Assembly: GCA_947561585.1 (NCBI GenBank)
Contig: CANNZV010000434.1
Location: 62,001 to 126,000 of the forward strand
From: Caprella mutica
Lineage: Eukaryota > Arthropoda > Malacostraca > Amphipoda > Caprellidae
DNA length: 64,000 nt
Reading direction: 5' to 3'
In this document: positions 56,129-64,000 of the stretch, piece by piece
How positions within the stretch are numbered: the stretch's first letter is position 1
How the letters are laid out: the number at the start of each line of letters is the position of its first letter
The notes under the pieces: generated by a model
What the model saw: the letters and a program-made list of their open reading frames with translations, nothing else
Databases searched by the model: none
Told to the model about the DNA's origin: nothing
Position numbers and translations under genes: made by a program

Positions 56129-57568
56129 TTATTTCCCAATGTGAGATCCTTGGGATTTTATGACTTGAAACATTCGTTCAGTGACAGAATCTGTTAGTTT
56201 TTTGATAGTAAAAGGATCCACAGCCTTCGCAGCATTCTGTATCGCAGCCCAGAGATCATTTTTTGATGAATACTGCTTCCCATTGCTGTAAACACTTCTT
56301 TTGATGATGGCCCATAAATTTTCAATGGGATTTAAATCGGGTGAGCAGGCAGGCCAGTCCATCAGGGTGTTAAGGGGCCTTTACACGGTAAGTGCTCAGT
56401 GCCACTTTGTGGTGACACTGCTCTATGCCACGCCCACTTTGCTACTTGCCCCACCCTGTTTGGCAAAACTTGGTGGTGACCAAGCTATCGCTCTGAGAGC
56501 GAACGCTCACCACAAAGTGCCACTGTCTGTCAGTAGCGATTGCCAGACAATCAACAACCCCTTTCATTAGCCTAGTTGAAGAGGACCCAAGCCTATGGAA
56601 AATAAAATCTAAAGATTATAAAGATAAAACACTAACAGCGTTAGTGTTTAATAGCATATTAGATGTTAACCACGATACTAAAGTGTCAGTGCCCACCAAA
56701 GCACATTCTGCTCGTGTAAAGGAGCTGAGCTACTTGGTGGGCAGTGTGGTGAATAGTGGCACTGACCAGTGCTCGTGTAAAGGCCCCTTTATTCTTGAAG
56801 CCCAGTGAGTGCAAGAACTCTTTGGTTTTCTTTGCTGCATGCGACGGAGCATTATCTTGCATAAATATGATTTTACGGCGTTGTTCCAAAGGCAGGTCAT
56901 CTAACCAGTCTGAAAGAGCAGAATCAATGAACTCACAGTAGCGCTTAGAATCGAGTTTAACACCTTCTTGCACCTTCACAGGACCAATGAGTACATCCCC
57001 TATAATTCCCGCCCAAAACATCACCCCTCCACCACCTTGCTGACGTCGCAAACGCATTTGGGAAGGGTCATCCCCAAACACCCATCCTTTGGACCATCCA
57101 TCAGGGCCATCCAAAGTTGCTCTACATTCGTCAGTGAATAATATAAGCTTTGGAGAGGTTCTCATATATCTCTTGGCCCAATCTAGACGCCTCTCTTTGT
57201 GTTTTGGGGTGAGAGGAGGAGTTATAGTGGCTTTTTTTTTGTTTAGCAAATTTTCCAAGAACTGAATTGCGGGTCGATTTAGACACATCTGCAACCCCGG
57301 AAGCGGAAAAAATGTCCTTGCTTGTTGAACCAGGGTTCTTCTTCAATGTAACCTTCAGGCGGCGCACATCTCTTTCTGATAGTTTCCTCAATTTGCCTTT
57401 ATCCTTGCGTTCTTTACGAATTTTCGGATTTTCCAAAAAACGCTTGATGGTTTTTACATGGCGTCCAATTTGTGCAGCTATTTCAGCTTGAGGCTTCTTC
57501 TTAGCTGTTAAGTTGATGATAAGGTTTTTTTCTTGCTCTGAAAGGTCCTTTCCACGCCCCATTTTCAA
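56129..57568 (-). pseudogene. Tc1/mariner transposase, DD37E spacing, split by a MITE
   Basis: Read downward from 57568: an N-terminal HTH (DLSEQEKNLIINLTAKKKP, AEIAAQIGRHVKTIKRFL) and a second HTH segment, then the DDE domain. The first D is in LFTDECRATL, the second in FMQDNAPSHAAK, the E in DLNPIENLW. A nine-T tract on the plus strand (57232-57240) causes a one-base frameshift, and the 416-bp MITE at 56373-56788 separates the second D from the E. Counting across the precise empty site (one TTA copy) gives 37 residues between the second D and the E, the spacing of the DD37E group of Tc1/mariner rather than the DD34E of Tc1. The final ~77 codons are open. Confidence 0.9.
56373..56788. mobile_element. 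416-bp PIF/Harbinger-type MITE inside the transposase
   Basis: AGGGGCCTTTACACGGTAAG and inverse of AGGGGCCTTTACACGAGCAC, with GTGCTCAGTGCCACT matching internally; flanks TTA (56370-56372, 56789-56791). Confidence 0.9.
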
Positions 57569-58481
57569 CTAATTAAATAAAAATTATGTACTGGAATAAT
57601 AATTATGGTCACCTGAAAAAAGGAAATATTAAATAAATTCAAAACAAAGAAGAGTACAACTTTGAAAATTAGTTAGAACGTGTCTCATACTCTTCTATAC
57701 CTATGGTTGAAATTTCGGAAATCTTCCGCAAACGGTTTTAGAGTTATGGGCAAAAAACTCTTTGGACTAATAATTCTGGTCGCAGTGTAGTTTGAATTTC
57801 AGTTTTTACTTCTCCATCTCTACCTAATATTAATAACTAGTGTAGTATCCCGTTAAAAATAACGGTTTTTTCATGGAAATTGAATTTTAATTCAATGAAT
57901 TTTCTGAAAATTTTGAGTTTTCGGAAAATATTGAGTTTTCGGAAAATCTTCACAACCAACCTATTCGGAAAATTTTGAGTTTTCGGAAAATCTTGTGTTA
58001 TTGAAAATTTTGTTTTGGAAAAATTTTGTGTTGTGAGAAAATTTAGAGTTTTGGGAAAATATTGAGTTTTTATAAGATAAATTTCTTGAGCGTGATGAAT
58101 TTATACATACATAAAAACACAATGCTCTTCATTATAGGTTGCAATAATAATAAATTTTGTTTAATGTCATTATTGCTCTCTATCTTGAATTTTTATATGC
58201 TTTACTTTATGATTTCCAAAGGCATTCGTGAGTCCTATATAGATCAATTAGCTGTTCAACAGCAGCTCTACTCGTTGCAAGCCATTTTGCAGGAGCTTCG
58301 ATGTTAACAACCTCCCCCTGGTGCATCAATGGACTGACTGAGCCACAGTGAGTGTCACTCAGAGTGTCGAAAAGAATGGCCAAGGTGAATGTTGAAGTGA
58401 GTCTCAAGTTTGCTCCACTGCGCGTTTGCCCCTTGTTACAACACTCAGAGTGTGCAACAGAGCCTCAATGTAGACGGGGCT

Positions 58482-58625
58482 TTATATTGTCTATATGTCT
58501 TTGATTATACTGCGTTATTGTTTGGTGTGACGTATGCTTCCGAACGCAAAGATCGTTTCTGATTGGTAGTTATTTGTTCTAGCATGTGCCCTATCCATAT
58601 CAAGTTTCGCGTCTGCAGTCTATCT
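58482..58625 (-). mobile_element. Family S MITE ends
   Basis: The TTATATTGTCTAT terminus of the 55340 copy, then a second truncated copy in reverse (GTTTGGTGTGACGTATGC, CTGATTGGTAG, GCATGTGCCCTATC, GCGTCTGCAGTCTATCT). Confidence 0.65.
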
Positions 58626-58633
58626 AAATCACC

Positions 58634-59190
58634 CAGTGTTGCCATATGTGCAGATAAATCTGAAAAAGACAGATTGTCGAACAACTGTCAGATTTTAAGA
58701 TTTTCGCCGGAAAATAAGCTTTTTCTAAGATTTTCAGTCTAAATAGGATAATAATTATTTTATCAATTAAAAACCATTAGAAATATATTAAATCATACAA
58801 TTTCATTATTAAATGGAAGATTATCCATAATTATTTCAACTGTCCATTAAGTTATATTAAAGATAACATGTTCATTATCAGTTCATAACAGCTTTGAGAG
58901 GTAAAGTCAAGAGCGTGAGAGGCATAATGAGAGGTGCTTGTTCGCATAGCATGCAGATTCGTAGAAACTTGTGTCAAAAACGTTTCCATAAATTGGAAGT
59001 ATCGAATAAAATTAAATCAATTAATCATTCAACGATGGAATTAATCATTCAAATTTGTGTATATGATTTTTAAGCAAATTAAATAATTACTTTTGTTAAT
59101 AAATAAGATTTTTTTTCCCGTTTTAATGGTAAAATCAGATTTTTAGTCACTTACTTTCAGATTTTAGATGAAAAGCATATGGCAACTCTG
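58634..59190. mobile_element. 557-bp hAT-type MITE, exact 8-bp TSD
   Basis: CAGTGTTGCCATATG and the inverse of CAGAGTTGCCATATGC, flanked by AAATCACC (58626-58633, 59191-59198). Subterminal CAGATTTTA/TCAGATTTT repeats occur on both sides. Confidence 0.92.
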
Positions 59191-59198
59191 AAATCACC

Positions 59199-59557
59199 TC
59201 AGTATTTTTTCAGAAGCGAGGTCGAGTGCACGCGCATGTGTTGTTCTCAGAGCTGACAAGATCAACCGTGAGTAACTTTCCATTACCATTATCACTAATC
59301 AGTATTTTTGCAATCGCGAGGAGTGTGCGCGCTCGACCTAACGCTTATTTAAGTAATTAACAATGTATCTTCAATAAATTAAACCTATTCAAAGGAACAT
59401 CGATGTTTCAAGAGGTTCCTCAATGATATTTGAAATGAAATAAATATGATTTTATACGGAATTTACCTCTCTATCCAATATCAAAATATGTAAGACTTAT
59501 TTTCACTTGTCACTATTAAATTAATACCCCTTCAGTATTAATATTTTACTGAACATA
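59199..59557. other. Spacer with a local duplication
   Basis: AGTATTTTT(T/G)C(A)..GCGAGG(T)..AGTG(C/T)GCGC recurs at ~59202-59235 and ~59301-59330. No gene. Confidence 0.45.
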
Positions 59558-59559
59558 TA

Positions 59560-60880
59560 GGGGAGAAACGGGGGCATTCGGACAGTTTTTGTTAAAAACT
59601 GAATAATTCGTAAACTATTACGAATTTTACTACTTGAAGATTTCTGTATGTAGATAAATCATGTTACTTTAATTTGTATTGTGACTGTTTTACAGTTTAA
59701 ACCTTCATTCGAAAGTTATAGGACAATTGTAAGAGAGATTCAAGTGACTGAATTGCTCCTTCCTAGAGGGAGAATTCGGACAAGCTTTGAGGATGATTCT
59801 GACACCACAAGAATGGTTATAAAACATTGGAATTTTGGGTAATTAAATTCGGATCTACTAATTTAATTGAAATAACCCATAATGACTTTTTAAGTAATCA
59901 TTCATCGTATTTGAAATTTTATCATAATAATATTATTGTAATGATTGATCATTTTTCGAACAAAATATAGATTGCCCATGAAAAATTACTGTGAAATCAT
60001 CCTTATATTTAATAGCTATATATCAAAAACAAATTGTATAACCATTTCCTTTTCCTTGGATTTCACCAAAATTAGTAAATTACATCTTAAATGTTTCATC
60101 GACTGTTTGTTTAAAGTATAGTTTACCTACAATTTCAGCAGCTTTTCTGACAGATAAACCATTTTTGGAATTCATCTAATGTTTTTGAATACCTTTATTA
60201 CGGCCTCTTAATCAATTTTCCTTTTATAATGAAAAGGCATGAATACGATCGTCAAACTGTAAAATAAAGTCACTAATATTAGAAGTTGCAACTAATCTTA
60301 TAAACGAATGCTATGTCAATTAAAATAATTAACTTCAAGTTCAAAATGTCCTTTTTAATAAGAATTACTTCAATAAATTGTAATGGTGGACTGAATCGGA
60401 TACAGAGGGAAGGTTCTGACACCGTCCGAACCAACCTAAACAGAAGTGTCCGATTCATCCCAAATGACACTTCAAACTTAAAAACATCACCATTTTTCTA
60501 ATTTCATTTGTATTATTTTTTAACACACCTAATATAACATAAAACCATCTAATTGAATCACGAAAAATTACATCAGTATTGAAGAAAACAGTTAATTACC
60601 CCTCGGTGGCGAAATTCTACATCTCCGCATTGTATCTTTCAAATAGCTGACGGTTAACACGTCTCACACATTCAGTTGCAATAAGCGGTAGTTCCAACAA
60701 TTATAAACATGTTTAACTCTTTCAAGTCTGGTGGTACATATTTTGTACCACACTGATTGTTACAATTTGTGCCCGGTGGTACAGAACATGTGCCACCCTA
60801 AAAAACGCTTTCAAGTCGGATGGTATATTTAAACGAGTTGCCCGAACCATCCCTCTGTCCGAATGCTTCCGGTTCTCCCC
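59560..60880. mobile_element. TA-flanked non-autonomous element
   Basis: GGGGAGAA(A)CGGGGGCATTCGGACAG and inverse of GGGGAGAACCGGAAGCATTCGGACAG, flanked by TA (59558-59559, 60881-60882). TTCGGACA / TGTCCGAA and TTCTGACACC motifs recur inside. A hairpin GTGGTACA/TGTACCAC lies at ~60731-60751. No transposase frame. Tc1/mariner-type by TSD only. Confidence 0.75.
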
Positions 60881-60898
60881 TACTTTTCTCTTGCTTAA

Positions 60899-61500
60899 GG
60901 GGACGGTTCCTGTGTTTTAGATCTACCAATAATACTCGTCCGATTGAGCTGAGATTTTGACTTAAGGTGTAAAGTGAAAAAAATCTTATGCTATCTTTTG
61001 AAACTTTTTCATTTTGGGGCCCCCCTCCCAGGGAAAGTCTATGGACTCAATGGGGGTTGGTCCTACAGAAAAATTTATAGAAGCAAATATGTTCTCTACT
61101 ACTATTCTAAGGTCGTCTAGTAGCTTTTTGTTTGAATTTCAATCTGAATTTTTTTTATTTAAATTAAAAAAAAATTGTCATTATTATTTTTTTTTTCAAA
61201 CAAGTTTATAGAAAAAGTTATAGGTAAAGGGCTACTAGATGACCTTAGGAATTTCGGTCTGAACATATTAGCTCCTATACATTTTTCTGTAGGACCAACC
61301 CCCAAGCAGTTCTATACTTTTGAACGTGAGAATTTGAGAAAAAAAGTTACTTGAGATAATGGAGGAAGAAAAATATTTTTTAATAAATGTTTAAATTTAA
61401 AAAAAATATATTTTTCTTGAAAACATATATGCTTTTCGTCCCAACCAGAGGACTCATCAGGTCGCTTCGGGGGTCAACCCAGGCAGCGACGACGAAGCCC
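60899..61500 (-). mobile_element. TTAA-flanked MITE, partial copy of 16266 family
   Basis: Begins TTAA|GGGGACGGTTCC (60895-60910) and carries the same fold-back blocks (CTAAGGTCGTCTAG / CTAGATGACCTTAGG; GGGGTTGGTCCTACAGAAAAA and inverse) and the GAAGCGACCTGATGAG-type block in reverse. The far terminus is missing. Confidence 0.75.
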
Positions 61501-61698
61501 ATAAGAATGTGCGAGCAAGTATCATATATAGCATAAAGAAAGATCAAGGGACAAGCTTAATGTTGTGTGTTATAACTAGAGCCCGGATTTATAGTTCTAA
61601 CGAAAGTAGTCGAAATGGCGCCCAAAAAAAGGTTTTTAGAGCTCCGCAAAAAAGTTTTTACAATAAGGTACTGCACTCGAATGAGGTTACCGGCTCTA

Positions 61699-62720
61699 GG
61701 ACAACTGCCATGCAATATATTATAATTTTATTTTGGGTGAATTGTAATGCACTTGTAAACCTAACATTTATTGGAATTAATTTGACGTGAATTATATTAT
61801 TATTTTAACCTAAAATTTTAGTATAAAAATGTTAATTGTATAGTCTGAAATTGTGAATGAAGAAACATTGAAATTAATACTGAAGTAATACTAGATTTCT
61901 CTCTTTGTTACAATCATTTTCTTTCACATTTTACGCCTTAAATAATCAAATGACTGAAATCTATAGATACAAAACTTTTTTTTTTAACATTTCAGAATAC
62001 AAATAATAGTATTCTGTTAATGTTGATTTGTTATTAGTTTATTAACAAATTTTATAAAACATATTTCAGTAATAATTATTCACATATTTTGACACTTTTC
62101 AAATATTTATAAGACATGTTTCTGATCGATGAGAGCTAGAAACAAAGAAACTATAGAAAAACAACTTCCAATTTCGAAGTTACTGAGTAAAGGTTCTTTG
62201 TAAGAATTTTTTTAACATAGAAATAAGATAAATACTACTTCAGTGTCTAATCCTGAATCTAGCAGAAAAGTTTTTTTTTACAAATAAAAAATATTAATTA
62301 ACACAATAAAAGTTCTTAAATAGTAAAATGCAAAATCAAACTCACTGGAAATTTTAACCTGTAAAGCTTGTGTTTGTACTATTCTTTGTATTTAGAGATG
62401 TTGAAAAAGAAAGTTTTGCATCTATAGGTTTTAAACTTCTTATTAACCATTTGATTGTTTAAGAAGCTAAATGGGTTAAATATGATTCAAAAAAGAAATG
62501 AATTTAGTATACTTCAACTTTAAATTCTGAATTTACTGTCAATACTAATTTTTATACTTCTTTATGCACAATTTCGGACTATACGATTAATATTATAGAT
62601 AATTGTTAGGTTAAGATAATAATATTCTTCACATCAAATTAATTCCATGAAAGGTTAAGTTTACAAGTGCATTACAATTCACCCAATATAATATTATAAT
62701 ATATTGCATGGCAGTTGTCC
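61699..62720. mobile_element. 1.0-kb element with ~155-bp inverted repeats
   Basis: GGACAACTGCCATGCAATAT, GGGTGAATTGTAATGCACTT and ATAGTCTGAAATTGTG on the left (61699-61857) are inverted on the right (62565-62720) at about 90% identity. Interior AT-rich and non-coding. TSD not clear. Confidence 0.85.
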
Positions 62721-63815
62721 GTACACCGAGGTTACCACACCCGCAAACGGGTGTCACAGGTACAATTGGCTTCTATCTTCTTTATTTCAGCATATATATA
62801 GTTTAAACTTATATGATGTTTGAACAATAACAATACCGATAATATGAAGTGAAAATATCGTCAATTAATTCAAATTTGAATTAATAATGAGCAAAAATAA
62901 CCTCACTTCATGATGTACCTGTGACAAATCAACTGCTCTCAGTAGTCAGTAGTTTTACGAAATGGAGATATTAACATTATTATATTTTTCTATCAATTAT
63001 TAAATTATTTTTTTCTATAGACTATAGTAATAACTTTATATCGATATAGCCTATGTTATTGTTTTTTTCATTATGAAATTTATTTTACTAATTAAGGAAT
63101 TGATTTTACATTTAAAAGGAGGACAGTGTTTTCTTTCCATTTATGATTTACCTACTTATTAAAATATCTCTCAAATCATTAGACTTTGATTTCATCATTG
63201 ATTTATTAATATAAAGGCAACAAATGGCTTCCAACTGCTATTAAAATATTTTTTCTGACGACCGATAAGTGCATCAAACTAACGTCTGATTATTGCATCG
63301 GAAATTAAATTTTTTAGCTAATTAATTAAAAACGGTTAGGAATAAAACGACGGTAATTTTTGTTTTATATAATAACATTAATATTTGATAAATCATTTCC
63401 AATTAACTATATAATTAAATTAATCAAAGAGATAAATGCAAAACTTAATATTCATGTCCGAAGATTGCATCAACAAGCGTCCGATGACTGCTCTCATGCG
63501 TCTGATTACTACTTCTCATGGCTAAATGATTTGGAATTATTATATTTTATGAATGAATGTAAACAAAAGACTATCGTTTTTTTAATTGTCAGAACATCGT
63601 CTTTGGATGTAAGATAAGGTTGCTAGTGAGAATGGCTCTTCTCATTTGTTATTTTTTTGATTGATGTCACTGGAGTCCGGTCTTAATAGTCCGATAATTG
63701 CATCACATGGAAGTTGCATCACTTACCCTACCTACCTAGGCTATCACGCGGCGCGGTTCTGATACTATCATACTGACTGAAAATAGTGCCTTGGTACCTT
63801 TTTAAATATTATAAA
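62721..63815. other. AT-rich DNA with scattered TCCGATNATTGCATC motif
   Basis: A block at 62740-62935 is, in reverse complement, similar to 11690-11770 (TCAATTCAAATTT, GACGATATTTT, TTATCGGTATTG). TGCATCA and GTC(C/T)GAT(A/T/G) motifs recur at ~63269-63300, 63462-63510 and 63690-63725. No gene. Confidence 0.5.
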
Positions 63816-64000
63816 ATGTCAATGATTAGAAAATGTATTATAAGAAACTGCCCTTCAGGCTCTGTGAAGTCAAAACTAGGCTGATATTTCAAAAGATTCC
63901 CATTGAAAACAAAAACGATTCTGTTGCCAGTTGGGGTTAGACAGAAGTGACTTTATTTTATGGACTCCATTCAATCATCTCTAAGAAGAATTCGAAAATA
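63816..64000 (+). pseudogene. Possible THAP-type zinc finger start, cut by window end
   Basis: ATG at 63816 reads MSMIRKCIIRNCPSG, a CxxxxC start like THAP domains, to a TGA at 63882. In the next frame YFKRFPLKTKT resembles the following THAP segment. The rest lies outside the window. Weak call. Confidence 0.25.

Larger units (their letters stand above)
55793..57787 (-). mobile_element. Tc1/mariner DD37E-type transposon
   Basis: CACTGCGACCAGAATTATTAG and exact inverse, flanked by TA (55791-55792, 57788-57789). A second, inner GACCAGAATTATTAGTCC lies at ~55961 and a decayed inverse at ~57594, an IR/DR arrangement. It is broken by a Harbinger MITE at 56373-56788. Confidence 0.92.
55475..58481. 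mobile_element. PIF/Harbinger-type element carrying a Tc1
   Basis: AGCCCCGTTTACATTGACACTC and the inverse AGTGTGCAACAGAGCCTCAATG.., flanked by TTA (55472-55474, 58482-58484) inside the family S sequence CTATCTTATATTGTC. Without the Tc1 it is about 1010 bp. Same family as 17593-22039. Confidence 0.88.

Overview
The window looks like a piece of an AT-rich arthropod (most likely insect) nuclear genome built almost entirely from transposable elements and their remains. The evidence for a eukaryote is spliced exon structure (GT/AG junctions in frame), poly(A)-ended non-LTR retrotransposon remnants, many MITEs with intact target-site duplications (TSDs), and transposase families typical of animals (Tc1, Tc1/mariner DD37E, pogo/Tigger, piggyBac, PIF/Harbinger with a MADF-BESS partner, MULE, hAT). 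A hemipteran such as a planthopper fits the TE mix, but that is a guess. I see no bacterial-type genes, no convincing tRNA or rRNA genes and no CRISPR. A 24-base N run marks an assembly gap.

Layout. 0-2 kb: Tc1 element with ~220 bp IR/DR-type inverted repeats and a singly frameshifted transposase. 2.2-2.7 kb: a coiled-coil ORF that may be a host exon. 4.5-6.2 kb: pogo-like non-autonomous element with a 9-bp-TSD element inside it. 7.9-9.4 kb: 5'-truncated non-LTR element. 9.7-11.25 kb: duplicated local repeat, into which a TTAA-flanked structure (11258-32875) is inserted. That 21.6-kb structure carries a decayed reverse transcriptase/RNase H element followed by a compact cluster of four hairpins, a six-deep nest of DNA transposons (17.6-22.0 kb), a MULE-domain gene, a pogo pseudogene and a minisatellite. 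33-38 kb: CR1/Jockey-like remnant, then a PIF/Harbinger element with divergent MADF-BESS and transposase pseudogenes. 38-41.9 kb: essentially empty AT-rich DNA. 41.9-51.9 kb: MITE-dense, with a piggyBac element inserted in a MITE. 54-58.5 kb: hAT, PIF/Harbinger, Tc1 DD37E and MITE insertions nested in one another. 58.6-62.7 kb: hAT-like, TA-flanked and fold-back elements.

Family structure. Two MITE families recur. Family S (starts CAAAGACAATATAAG, contains CCAAT and TGACGTCA motifs) gives 7-bp TSDs. Family G (C/G-run termini, GC-rich internal palindrome) gives exact 9-bp TSDs. Because TSDs are so well preserved, the order of insertion can be read directly. No gene here is demonstrably intact; every recognisable transposase has at least one lesion, except that the MULE-domain gene may still be spliced.
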